Below are positions 42,423-50,942 of a stretch of DNA of 64,000 nt, piece by piece. This DNA is from Planococcus versutus (GTDB lineage Bacteria; Bacillota; Bacilli; Bacillales_A; Planococcaceae): contig NZ_CP016540.2 of the NCBI RefSeq assembly GCF_001186155.3, positions 620,001 to 684,000 of the forward strand. Reading direction: 5' to 3'. The translations under genes and the position numbers were made by a program. The notes under the pieces were generated by a model. It had not been told where the DNA came from. It did not search any database and saw nothing but the letters and a program-made list of their open reading frames with translations. Within the stretch, counting starts at the first letter, position 1; the number at the start of each line of letters is the position of its first letter.

Positions 42423-43880
42423 TCAGTAAGACTCCAAATCCGGTGCTTTGCGTTTCAAGCTTGCCTGTTCATAAGAAAAGGCGAGCTCGATCAAACGTGC
42501 TTCGCTAAACGCTTGTGCACTAAACGTGACACCAACAGGATGTCCGCTGCTCGTGTACCCCGCCGGAACGGTGATGGACGGATAGCCTGCTTTTGCGGGC
42601 ATATCGGCACCGCGGTTGTTTTGGAATAACAGTGCGTCGAGTTGGTGTTCTCGCATGACGAGATCCAATCCTTCTGAAGTAGAAGTTCGCAAATCCGTTT
42701 CGCGATGTTCTAAATAAGTCGAGTCGTTCGGATCGTCGCTTAACTTTTGTGCTTTTTCTAGTTCGGCCTGACCAAATTTCATGCGACGCTCAGGGTCTTT
42801 TTTGTTGAATTCGATCACGTCTGCTAAGGATTTGACTGGCACTTCAGCAGGTGTGGTACGCAAATAGTCGTTAACGTTACGCTTGAATTCGTACCACAAG
42901 ACGTCTGACTCAAATGTTGACTTTGGAATTGTCACTTCAACAACCGTGGCGCCGAGTGCTTTGAATTGCTCAATCGCCTCATCTATAATGGCACGTTCTT
43001 CTGGTGCTTTGTTGTTTAAAAAGCTAAGATCGACGCCAATGCGGGCACCGTTCAAACCGTCTTTTTTCAAGTGCGGCGTGTAATCAGTGAGCGCATGTTC
43101 CGCGCTTGTTAGTGTTGCCGCGTCTTGCTCGTCGACACCGGTCATTGCGCCAAGTAAAATCGCCGCATCCGTCACAGTACGCGCCATTGGTCCGGCAGTA
43201 TCCTGGCTTTCAGCGATTGGAATGATGCGCGAGCGACTAATGAGGCCTAAGGTTGGTTTGATACCGACAATTGAATTGGCACTTGATGGACTCAAAATTG
43301 AGCCGGATGTTTCCGTACCAACACCGAAAACAGCGAAATTCGAAGCGATAGCGGCTCCTGTCCCTGAACTCGAACCGCCAACGTCTTCTGCTTTAAAGAC
43401 ACCTACGCCATACGGGTTTAGCACTTGACCGCCGAGTGAACTATAGCCGCTCGGTCCATCTTGTGACATGAAATACGCCCATTCGCTCAAGTTTACTTTG
43501 CCGAAAATGATGGCACCTGCATTTCGTAATTGCTTGGTGACAAAGGCATCTTCTTTAGCGAAGTTGTGTTCGAGTGCAATCGCGCCGGCTGTTGTCGGCA
43601 TTGGGTCAGCAGTTTCGATATTGTCTTTGAGCAACACAGGGATGCCGTATAGGGGACCTTGGTTATCTTGTCCGCGATTCTCATCTAGTTGTGCTGCGAT
43701 TTTCAGTGCGTCTGGATTGATCGTCAAGACGGAATTGATTTTCGGGCCATTCTGGTCGAAAGCTCTGATCCGCTCAAGATAAGCTTCGACCAATTCTACC
43801 GAGGTAAGTTTATGATTACGGAAAGCTTGTTGAATGTCTTTGATTGTCGTTTCGTTTAACTGGAATGTATTTGTTTTCAT
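42423..43880 (-). CDS. Amidase signature family protein
   Basis: 485 residues from the ATG at 43880, which has GAGGAG about 8 nt upstream; the frame extends five codons further. The Ser-cisSer-Lys triad is visible: Lys in GIPVLLKDNIETAD, cis-Ser in GGSSSGTGAAIAS and nucleophile Ser in VGTETSGSILSP. The family hydrolyses linear amides; this member is close to the group annotated as amidase/6-aminohexanoate-cyclic-dimer-hydrolase-like or GatA-like, but lacks gatB/gatC neighbours, so it is a stand-alone catabolic enzyme. It is divergent from the aldo/keto reductase. Confidence 0.85.
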   Translation of the reverse strand: MKTNTFQLNETTIKDIQQAFRNHKLTSVELVEAYLERIRAFDQNGPKINSVLTINPDALKIAAQLDENRGQDNQGPLYGIPVLLKDNIETADPMPTTAGAIALEHNFAKEDAFVTKQLRNAGAIIFGKVNLSEWAYFMSQDGPSGYSSLGGQVLNPYGVGVFKAEDVGGSSSGTGAAIASNFAVFGVGTETSGSILSPSSANSIVGIKPTLGLISRSRIIPIAESQDTAGPMARTVTDAAILLGAMTGVDEQDAATLTSAEHALTDYTPHLKKDGLNGARIGVDLSFLNNKAPEERAIIDEAIEQFKALGATVVEVTIPKSTFESDVLWYEFKRNVNDYLRTTPAEVPVKSLADVIEFNKKDPERRMKFGQAELEKAQKLSDDPNDSTYLEHRETDLRTSTSEGLDLVMREHQLDALLFQNNRGADMPAKAGYPSITVPAGYTSSGHPVGVTFSAQAFSEARLIELAFSYEQASLKRKAPDLESY

Positions 43881-44051
43881 ATGTAGGCTCCTCACTGTAA
43901 TGATGTTCTGTTGTTAATTGTACATTAATTCTTAATTTTACATAAAGTATAGTGTATCGTTGAACTCGAATAACAGTTCCGAAACCAAAACGTTTGAGTT
44001 TAGAGAGATGTAAGAGTAATCTGAAAATAAGAACGAGAGGAGTGATCGTAG

Positions 44052-44894
44052 ATGGAAAAAGAAATACCCAAAGTGACATTAAACGACGGAACAACGTTAC
44101 CCGTTATAGGACTCGGTACATACGGACTGTGGGGCAATGCTGGAGCAAACGCAGTTAGCAGTGGGATCAATGCCGGTTACCGGTTGATTGACACGGCATA
44201 TAATTACGAAAACGAAGGAGCAGTTGGTGAAGGTATACGACGCAGCGGCATTCCGCGTGAAGAACTATGGGTAACGTCCAAATTACCGGGGCGTTATCAT
44301 ACGTATGAAAAAGCTCTAGTAGCCATTCAAGAATCGTTGTATCGTTTGCAATTGGATTATTTCGACCTGTACTTGATCCACTGGCCAATGCCAAATCAAG
44401 ATTCCTACGTGGAAGCGTGGCAAGCGTTGATTGATGCGAAGAAATGGGGACTCGTTCGGTCGATTGGCGTCAGTAATTTCTTACCTGAACACTTAGAGCG
44501 GATTATTGGAGAGACTGGCGTAACGCCGAGTCTCAATCAAGTTGAATTGCATCCGTTTTTTAATCAGCAACAGCAACGGAACGTGCACAACGAATTCAAT
44601 ATTCAAACGCAATCGTGGAGTCCGATTGCAAAGGCAAAAGATATTTTATCGAATGAGGCAATAAGAAAGATTGCAGACCGTCATCATAAAACGATTGCGC
44701 AAGTAGTTTTGCGCTGGCAATACCAAATTGGCTCTGTATCGATTCCTCGTTCTACTTCTGCTAAACGGCAGCGAGAAAATTTAGCTATTTTTGATTTTGC
44801 CTTAAGCGATGCTGAAATGACTGCGATTGCTGAACTTTCTCGTCCGGATGGCAGACTGTTTGATATGGACCCCGCTACTCATGAGGAATTTTAA
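44052..44894 (+). CDS. Aldo/keto reductase
   Basis: 280 residues of the AKR5-like group. The NADPH-dependent barrel shows Asp/Tyr of the tetrad in YRLIDTAYNYENEGAVGEG, Lys in VTSKLPGRYH and His in LYLIHWPMPNQD. SIGVSNFLPEHLERII and SIPRSTSAKRQRENLAIFDF mark cofactor binding. It reduces aldehydes or ketones, with detoxification of methylglyoxal-like compounds the usual assumption. AGAGGAGTG precedes the ATG. Confidence 0.85.
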   Translation: MEKEIPKVTLNDGTTLPVIGLGTYGLWGNAGANAVSSGINAGYRLIDTAYNYENEGAVGEGIRRSGIPREELWVTSKLPGRYHTYEKALVAIQESLYRLQLDYFDLYLIHWPMPNQDSYVEAWQALIDAKKWGLVRSIGVSNFLPEHLERIIGETGVTPSLNQVELHPFFNQQQQRNVHNEFNIQTQSWSPIAKAKDILSNEAIRKIADRHHKTIAQVVLRWQYQIGSVSIPRSTSAKRQRENLAIFDFALSDAEMTAIAELSRPDGRLFDMDPATHEEF

Positions 44895-44965
44895 AACAAG
44901 CACAACCAGCATACCGAAATCACTTGTGAAGGAAAAAAGCGATTAAACTCAGAGGAGGAAAGTGT

Positions 44966-45463
44966 ATGGAGTTCTTGAAAGTAAATGGCAAGATCAAACC
45001 GGGTAAACTGGCGCTGAGCATAATGGTGCCGGTTGTCGGTGGGTCACTGGCTGGGGCATTCGCAAACCGCAACACCCAAGAAGAATACAGTGTACTGAAA
45101 AAGCCGTCTTTTTCTCCACCTCCTTGGGTTTTTCCTTTGGCATGGACCGCTTTATACGCTTCTATGGGAATGGCAAAATACAGAGCAACGGAAAAAGCTG
45201 CCTTGAAAACAGCAGAAGAGAGCGTACTGCTGCCTTACAATTTGCAGTTGGGTCTGAATTTTTTGTGGTCATTCCTATTTTTCAAATGGGGGTTACGTGG
45301 CACTGCACTTGCGGAAATGGCTTTGCTGCTGGCGACAATCACTTGGACGACCTATGAATTTTACCAATACGATCAAACAGCTGGCAATCTCATGCTTCCT
45401 TACATCGCTTGGGTCATGTTCGCAATGGGCTTGAACTGCTCGATTTGGAAGCTGAATAAATGA
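44966..45463 (+). CDS. tspO: TspO/MBR family membrane protein
   Basis: 165 residues with five membrane helices, as usual. Family marks are VVGGSLAGAFANRNTQEEY, LKKPSFSPPPWVFPLAWTAL and LQLGLNFLWSFLFFKWGLRG. TspO proteins bind tetrapyrroles and are linked to stress and porphyrin handling. GAGGAGGAAAG precedes the ATG. A short distance (71 nt) after the aldo/keto reductase suggests possible co-transcription; a clear terminator follows. Confidence 0.85.
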   Translation: MEFLKVNGKIKPGKLALSIMVPVVGGSLAGAFANRNTQEEYSVLKKPSFSPPPWVFPLAWTALYASMGMAKYRATEKAALKTAEESVLLPYNLQLGLNFLWSFLFFKWGLRGTALAEMALLLATITWTTYEFYQYDQTAGNLMLPYIAWVMFAMGLNCSIWKLNK

Positions 45464-45524
45464 ACGATATAGCAGTAGTCGGAAATGTTTAGTTTTACCG
45501 AATACTCACAACTAAATACGAAGA

Positions 45525-45553
45525 AAAGCGGAGCCGCTTGGGCTCCGCTTTTT
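45525..45553 (+). terminator. Rho-independent terminator
   Basis: AAAGCGGAGCC pairs perfectly with GGCTCCGCTTT around a 5-nt loop, then a T-run. Confidence 0.9.
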
Positions 45554-45728
45554 CATACGATCTTCTACGACAACAATCGATGGTAACTTCATTTTCACTG
45601 TGCATTAAAAATCTAAGTAGATAAACAGAATTTCAGAATTTAGCTGCTTGATTTGTTTGTTTAGACGTGAAAAATAAGGGAATACACTAATATTAGGGTT
45701 TTTTATTACTTAGAGGAGGAAACACAAC

Positions 45729-46406
45729 ATGGCAAAAGTATTAGCAGTCTTATCAAGTGGACATAAAGATACAAACAATAACTACGAAACTGGCTGGTGG
45801 GCAGAAGAGTTGTTCGCACCGAAAGAGATTTTAGAAAAAGCAGGACACCAAGTAGACTTAGCTTCACCACTGGGCGGTAAACCAACGCTTGACCAAGTCA
45901 GCATTAGTGAAGATTACGATCCAGAAGGCAAATACAAAAAAATGTATGAATCGGGAATAGCAGATAATACAATGGCTCTTTCAGACGTCACTGCAAAAGA
46001 CTATGACGTGGTCTTCATCGTAGGAGGTCACGGAGCGATGTATGACCTCGCTGAAAGTGAAGAGCTGCGCAACATCATCAATACCGTCTACGACAACGGC
46101 AACATCGTTTCGGCTGTCTGTCACGGACCAGCGCCACTAGTATGGACAATGCGTCCAAATGGCAAAAGCATCATTGATGGGTTGGATGTAACTGGTTACC
46201 CAGAAGCGGTAGAACCTGAAGGCCTTCCAGAAATCTTACCATTTAGCTTGGAAGCGAAAATGAGCGAAGTTGCCAATTATAGTGCTGACAACAAAGTTGT
46301 ATGGGGCAATGATCAATTGGTAACTGGCCGCGATCCGTTTTCTGCTGAAGAATTGGCTGAAGAATTAGTGAAGGCTTTAGATAAAAAAAGCAAGCAGGAG
46401 GACTGA
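45729..46406 (+). CDS. DJ-1/PfpI family protein (Hsp31-like, type 1 glutamine amidotransferase fold)
   Basis: 225 residues. LAVLSSGHKDTNNNYETGWW, GHQVDLASPLGGKPTLD, FIVGGHGAMYDLAE and the nucleophile elbow SAVCHGPAPLVW (Cys-His) match Hsp31/YDR533c-type members, which act as glyoxalase III or protein deglycase/chaperone. The Glu in NNNYETGWWAEE is at the place of the third catalytic residue. AGAGGAGGAAA lies upstream of the ATG. The small monooxygenase gene follows at once, with the shared theme of aldehyde or oxidative stress. Confidence 0.85.
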   Translation: MAKVLAVLSSGHKDTNNNYETGWWAEELFAPKEILEKAGHQVDLASPLGGKPTLDQVSISEDYDPEGKYKKMYESGIADNTMALSDVTAKDYDVVFIVGGHGAMYDLAESEELRNIINTVYDNGNIVSAVCHGPAPLVWTMRPNGKSIIDGLDVTGYPEAVEPEGLPEILPFSLEAKMSEVANYSADNKVVWGNDQLVTGRDPFSAEELAEELVKALDKKSKQED

Positions 46407-46409
46407 GTG

Positions 46410-46694
46410 ATGGAGCCCATCCTAATTACAGCTATTTTAAAACCTAACGAACACATGGCAGATCAATTATTAACAGAGTTGAACAAAGTACTAATTGCGT
46501 CACGCGCAGAAGCAGGATGCCTAAGCTATGTTCTCCATCAATCGATTGAAGACGACACGTTTGTTCTTCACGAATCATGGCAAGACAAAGACGCGTTGGA
46601 GAGCCATGTTGCTTCTCGTCATTATCAAGAATACCGGACGAACACAGCGGACTTGGTTTCAAAGCGAGAAGTGTTTAAGTTAAAAGCTCTGTGA
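46410..46694 (+). CDS. Antibiotic biosynthesis monooxygenase (ABM) domain protein
   Basis: 94 residues from the ATG at 46410, with AGGAGG 8-9 nt upstream; a GTG one codon earlier is possible. The single ABM ferredoxin-like domain shows ITAILKPNEHMADQLLTELN, EAGCLSYVLHQSIEDDTFVL and HESWQDKDALESHVASRHYQ. YgiN-type proteins of this size act as quinol monooxygenases or stress proteins. The 3-nt gap to the DJ-1 gene indicates one operon. Confidence 0.85.
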   Translation: MEPILITAILKPNEHMADQLLTELNKVLIASRAEAGCLSYVLHQSIEDDTFVLHESWQDKDALESHVASRHYQEYRTNTADLVSKREVFKLKAL

Positions 46695-46724
46695 TTTAAT
46701 AGAAGTTATAGATGAATAACTACC

Positions 46725-46766
46725 AAAAGTAGCCCTTTGCAGTCGTTGCAAAGGGCTACTTTTTTG
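46725..46766 (+). terminator. Rho-independent terminator
   Basis: AAAAGTAGCCCTTTGCA pairs with TGCAAAGGGCTACTTTT over a 5-nt loop, then T. Confidence 0.9.
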
Positions 46767-46769
46767 TGC

Positions 46770-46899
46770 GGAATGGCATTTTGGCAGGACGGAGTTGGAT
46801 TCCGAAAAGACGGACAGCGGGATGTACAAAAAAATGGAATGGAAGAAAACCCATCATGATAACTACCGAGTCATTAAAGACAAGCACGTGAAAAGTTAA
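46770..46899 (+). pseudogene. C-terminal scar of a pRiA4b ORF-3-like gene
   Basis: From 46813 the frame DSGMYKKMEWKKTHHDNYRV, then IKDKHVKS and a stop, closely follows the end of the intact gene at 61078-61812 (SRMYKKTEWDKIHHENYKVI, then EDKYRKN). Only about 28 codons remain. A hairpin-plus-T terminator still stands behind it at 46922-46973. Confidence 0.75.
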
Positions 46900-46921
46900 C
46901 GGTTGTTAGTAAACAAAAGTT

Positions 46922-46973
46922 AACTCTCTTTCTTGCGACTTTAACAGTTGAAAGAGACGAGTTTCTTTTTATG
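46922..46973 (+). terminator. Orphan terminator of the lost pRiA4b gene
   Basis: AACTC-TCTTTC pairs with GAAAGA-GAC-GAGTT, followed by TTCTTTTT. It serves no remaining gene except the scar. Confidence 0.55.
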
Positions 46974-47068
46974 TAGCTGTATCAATTTCGTGATTTTATT
47001 TGTCGAGCTAGCTAGCTGGCTGTTTGGAAACGCCATGAAGTCATTCTAATTCAATCTTCAAGACCGCT

Positions 47069-47091
47069 GAAGCAGCAGAGCTTCTTTTTTT
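47069..47091 (+). terminator. Small hairpin with T-run
   Basis: GAAGC / GCTTC around a 6-nt loop and seven T. The rest of 46974-47213 contains no supported gene. Confidence 0.4.
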
Positions 47092-47213
47092 ATTATGAAT
47101 TTATTCAGAAAAATCAAAATAAATCTAGCGTTTTGCAAGTAAAATAGAGTACACTTTTTATTAACGGAATGATTATGGTCTATTTCCTTAAATCAGAAAA
47201 GTGGGTGAGGACG

Positions 47214-48389
47214 ATGACAGAGCAAGCACAAGAGTTGTTTAATGAAATGCGCGCATTTCGGCGAGATCTTCATGAGAATCCAGAATTGAGCGGCGAAGAA
47301 ACGGACACTTCGCGGAAGATACAAAAGAAGCTTGATGAATATGGCATCGATTATTCTACCGGATATGCTAAAACGGGTGTGCTCGGTGTTATTCAAGGAG
47401 GCAAACCGGGGAAAACGGTTGGTTTGCGTGCAGATATCGATGCATTGCCGATTTTGGAGAAAGCGGATGTTCCGTTTAAGTCTAAAGTTGATGGCAAAAT
47501 GCACGCATGTGGCCACGACGCCCATACGGCGATGCTTTTAGGAGTGGGGAAATTGCTGCAAGATCGGAAACAAGACATGGCCGGAACGATTTTGCTCATT
47601 TTCCAACCTGCTGAAGAAAATGCGCCGACGGGCGGTTCAGAACAGATGATGGAAGATGGTGTTTTTGACAACTACCAGCCAGATGTCTTAATGGCTCAGC
47701 ATGTTTGGCCGGGTCTTCCGGTTGGACAAGTGGGCATTATTGACGGAGCCATTATGGGGAATTCCGATCGTTTTCAAGTAACGCTGCACGGAGCGGGTGG
47801 ACACGCATCGATGCCTCATCAAACAGTTGATGCTATTATCATCGCCAATCAAGTGATGTCCGCCATACAGACCATCATCAGTCGAAACGCCAACCCAATG
47901 GATTCCGGTGTTATCACCATCGGTAAAATCACAGGAGGCTACCGTTACAACGTTGTGGCGGATACAGTCGTGCTCGAAGGAACGATTCGCTCACTATCAG
48001 ACGACACAAAGAAACTATTGAAAAAGCGTTTCCATGAAGTAGTCGAAGGAGCCGTAGCTATGATGGGCGGTACATGTGATATCGATTATTCGGACGGCTA
48101 TCCAGCAACTATCAACACAAAACGTTGGGCTGAAGTGGTCCGCAAGTCGGCAAAACGTCAATTAGGAGATGGGGGCGTACCAGAAGTTATCGGCAGCATG
48201 GCAGGAGAAGATTTTGGACGTTTTTTGAAGAAATACGAAGGGATTTACTACTGGCTCGGGACTTCGATAGGTGAAAACCAAAAACCGCTCCATGATCCTG
48301 GCTTTATGATTGACGAACAAGCGATGTCGATTGGGGCAGAATTGATGGCGCAAGCAGCGCTCGACGTGCTAACAGAATTGAATGAATAG
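47214..48389 (+). CDS. M20-family amidohydrolase (N-acyl-amino acid hydrolase type)
   Basis: 391 residues from the ATG at 47214, where the normal family N-terminus EMRAFRRDLHENPELSGEE begins; GTGAGG lies close upstream and the frame extends 45 nt further. Metal-binding motifs are MHACGHDAHTAMLLG, FQPAEENAPTGG and the C-terminal GSMAGEDFGRF. The dimerisation domain sits in the middle (HGAGGHASMPHQTVDAI). It removes an acyl group from N-acyl amino acids or related amides in the cytoplasm. First gene of a five-gene operon (11 nt to the next). Confidence 0.85.
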   Translation: MTEQAQELFNEMRAFRRDLHENPELSGEETDTSRKIQKKLDEYGIDYSTGYAKTGVLGVIQGGKPGKTVGLRADIDALPILEKADVPFKSKVDGKMHACGHDAHTAMLLGVGKLLQDRKQDMAGTILLIFQPAEENAPTGGSEQMMEDGVFDNYQPDVLMAQHVWPGLPVGQVGIIDGAIMGNSDRFQVTLHGAGGHASMPHQTVDAIIIANQVMSAIQTIISRNANPMDSGVITIGKITGGYRYNVVADTVVLEGTIRSLSDDTKKLLKKRFHEVVEGAVAMMGGTCDIDYSDGYPATINTKRWAEVVRKSAKRQLGDGGVPEVIGSMAGEDFGRFLKKYEGIYYWLGTSIGENQKPLHDPGFMIDEQAMSIGAELMAQAALDVLTELNE

Positions 48390-48400
48390 GAGGAACAGGA

Positions 48401-49729
48401 ATGATAGATCTTGTTGAACAGTTCATGGCAGAAATCGAGCCGTATGTCATCGAGCAAAGACGCAAGCGGCACGGATACCCTGAAATTGGGTTTGCTGAAT
48501 ATGTAACCACTTATGAGTTGAGTGAACAGTTAACGGGGAAAGGGTTTTCGCTTTTTTATGGAACCGAGCTGTTAACGAGTGAAGAACGAATGGGTGTGCC
48601 AAGTGATGAATTCCTCAAAACAAACGAACAACGAGCGCTCGACAAAGGAGTGCCGCCTGCTTTTCTTGAAAAGATGAAAGGCGGACATACCGGACTCGCC
48701 GCCGTACTCGATACGGGTCGTTCGGGACCGAATTTTGCTTACCGTTTTGATATCGATGCATTGCCGATTGAAGAGTCTGATGTTGCTGAACATGTACCTG
48801 CACAACAAGCATTCCGCTCGCAAATTACAGGAATGATGCATGCATGCGGTCACGACGGACATGCGGCAATTGGGCTCGGACTGGTTGACTATTTGTCTAA
48901 AAACAAAGATCGGTTATGCGGCAAGTATACGATTTTGTTCCAACCTGCAGAAGAAGGAGGACGCGGAGCTAAGGCCATAGTGGATAAAGGATGGTTGGAT
49001 GATGCTGATTTTTTCCTGAGCGGTCACGTTGGGCTTCATGATTTGCCAGCAGGTACAGTAGCTGCCGCCACATCGAGGTTTTTGGCCAGTTCTAAGATCA
49101 ATGCAACATTTATCGGCAAATCGGCACATTCCGGTTTAGAACCCAATGAAGGACGTAACGCTTTGCTTGCTGCCGCTTCTGCCACGGTACATTTGCACAG
49201 CATTTCGCGTCATAAAGACGGAGCGACACGTATCAACGTCGGTACTTTGCATGCAGGATCAGGGCGCAATATCATTGCAGAAAAAGCGTTTATGGAAATT
49301 GAAACACGCGGTGAGACCAACCAATTAGATGAGTATATGCAACAAAATGCGCAGCGTATTCTTCAAGCGAGTGCGAGTTTATACGATGTCGAGCTAGAAC
49401 TTGAATATGTGGGAAAAGCGATTTCGACATCTGCAGATCTCAAGTTTGCTGGCATCGTCGAACGGGCGTGTGCTTCGTCAAAAAACTTGAAAATTGTCCC
49501 GGATTTGGCAATTGGTGCTTCAGAAGACGTTACGTATATGATCGAGCGCGTCCGGGAACGCGGAGGACTAGCAACATTTATGATTTTTGCTAGTCCCTTG
49601 CCTGCTGGTCATCACCATCCCCGCTTTGATTATGATGAGCAGGCATTGATGGCTGGTTTGGAGACCTTGATTCGAACGACTGAATATTTGCTGAAGGAGG
49701 ACGGTATATGTGAAAGCCTGGTTGATTGA
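48401..49729 (+). CDS. M20-family amidohydrolase, AbgA-like
   Basis: 442 residues. An N-terminal block KRHGYPEIGFAEYVTTYELS is followed by GPNFAYRFDIDALPIEESD, GMMHACGHDGHAAIGLG, FQPAEEGGRGAKAIVDKGWL and FLSGHVGLHDLPAGTV. This pattern matches subunit A of p-aminobenzoyl-glutamate hydrolase (AbgA) rather than the IAA-amino acid hydrolase group. HHHPRFDYDEQAL is near the C-terminus. AbgA cuts the amide of p-aminobenzoyl-glutamate, a folate breakdown product. AGGAGGAACAGG lies upstream of the ATG. It overlaps the next gene by 20 nt. Confidence 0.85.
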   Translation: MIDLVEQFMAEIEPYVIEQRRKRHGYPEIGFAEYVTTYELSEQLTGKGFSLFYGTELLTSEERMGVPSDEFLKTNEQRALDKGVPPAFLEKMKGGHTGLAAVLDTGRSGPNFAYRFDIDALPIEESDVAEHVPAQQAFRSQITGMMHACGHDGHAAIGLGLVDYLSKNKDRLCGKYTILFQPAEEGGRGAKAIVDKGWLDDADFFLSGHVGLHDLPAGTVAAATSRFLASSKINATFIGKSAHSGLEPNEGRNALLAAASATVHLHSISRHKDGATRINVGTLHAGSGRNIIAEKAFMEIETRGETNQLDEYMQQNAQRILQASASLYDVELELEYVGKAISTSADLKFAGIVERACASSKNLKIVPDLAIGASEDVTYMIERVRERGGLATFMIFASPLPAGHHHPRFDYDEQALMAGLETLIRTTEYLLKEDGICESLVD

Positions 49730-50942
49730 GCAATTACAGCGATTGAATATGAGTGAGGCATTGGTGAGACCAGAAGGATTTACGCGACAAGGTTATACAA
49801 CAGAAGAAACCAATGCCATTACGGTTTTTAGAGCGATTGCTGAAGAGCTAGGTTTGGCTAGTGTGGAAGATGCTGCGGGCAACATCATTGCGCGCTGGGA
49901 AGTTCCAGGAGGCGAAAACGCAGCAGTAGCGACCGGATCCCATCTTGATACTGTGCCAAACGGCGGCGCTTTTGACGGAGGTGCAGGCATCGTCTGCAGC
50001 CTAGGAGCAGTCAAACTGCTAAAACAAGCTAGTTTCGAACCACAGCGGCCAATTGAAGTGATTTGCTTTCGTTCAGAAGAATCATCACGGTTTGGCGTAT
50101 CGACAATTGGCAGCAAAGCCATGAGTGGGTTGTTCGATCCCACAATCGGCAGTCTCAAAGACCAGCATGGCACGACGCTCGCAGAAGCTGTTGCCAGTCA
50201 AGGTTTTGACTGGGAAAATTTATCCAAAGCGAAACGTCCAAAAGAACAGCTTCAAAGCTTTGTTGAACTGCATATCGAGCAAGGGCTACACATTGTCGAA
50301 CATCAAAAAAATTACGGAGTTGTTAAAAGCATCGCTTGCCCCATTCGGTTGACGGTCACGTTTAATGGAAAAGCGGGACACACTGGAACAACGCCGATGG
50401 ATCGCAGACAAGATGCTTTGACAACAGCCGCTCTTTTTATTTCATTTGTTCAAGAAACAGCTCTTCAACTAAACGATGCATATGAGAAATCGCTTGTGGC
50501 AACGGTAAGTAAATTGACGTCGGCTCCAAACTCAATGAATGTGATTCCGCACACGGTCATAGCCGGAGTCGATATTCGCAGCGTGGATGATTTGTTGAAA
50601 CAGAAAATGGCAAAGGCTATACGGATTGAAGCCGAGCGTATAGAACAAACAACAGGCGTTTCAATCGCAATCGATGTGTTGGTTGATAATCCATCTGTTT
50701 TGCTTGATCCACCTTTAGCCGAGCAACTAGCTAGCGATCATGAGACGTATTCGGTGCACCATATGGATAGCGGCGCAGGGCACGATGTGATGAATATGGC
50801 ACAAGTCTGGCCGAGCGGATTGTTGTTTATTCCTTGTGAAGACGGCTTGAGTCACCACCCAGATGAATCTGCAACGGCAGAAGATTTAGTGATGGGTGCC
50901 GAGCTATTGGCCCGCTTTTTAATGGAGGCTACGACTCAATGA
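49710..50942 (+). CDS. M20-family hydantoinase/carbamoylase-type Zn hydrolase
   Basis: 410 residues from a GTG with AAGGAGG 9 nt upstream. It belongs to the beta-ureidopropionase/N-carbamoyl-L-amino acid hydrolase/allantoate amidohydrolase group: ATGSHLDTVPNGGAFDGGAG (His, Asp ligands), CFRSEESSRFG (Glu-Glu), VELHIEQGLHI (His), FNGKAGHTGTTPMDRRQDAL, DIRSVD and GLSHHPDESAT (last His). The substrate is an N-carbamoyl or ureido acid in relatives; here it may process an N-acyl amino acid together with the two upstream enzymes. It overlaps the regulator gene by 4 nt. Confidence 0.85.
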   Translation: MKAWLIEQLQRLNMSEALVRPEGFTRQGYTTEETNAITVFRAIAEELGLASVEDAAGNIIARWEVPGGENAAVATGSHLDTVPNGGAFDGGAGIVCSLGAVKLLKQASFEPQRPIEVICFRSEESSRFGVSTIGSKAMSGLFDPTIGSLKDQHGTTLAEAVASQGFDWENLSKAKRPKEQLQSFVELHIEQGLHIVEHQKNYGVVKSIACPIRLTVTFNGKAGHTGTTPMDRRQDALTTAALFISFVQETALQLNDAYEKSLVATVSKLTSAPNSMNVIPHTVIAGVDIRSVDDLLKQKMAKAIRIEAERIEQTTGVSIAIDVLVDNPSVLLDPPLAEQLASDHETYSVHHMDSGAGHDVMNMAQVWPSGLLFIPCEDGLSHHPDESATAEDLVMGAELLARFLMEATTQ

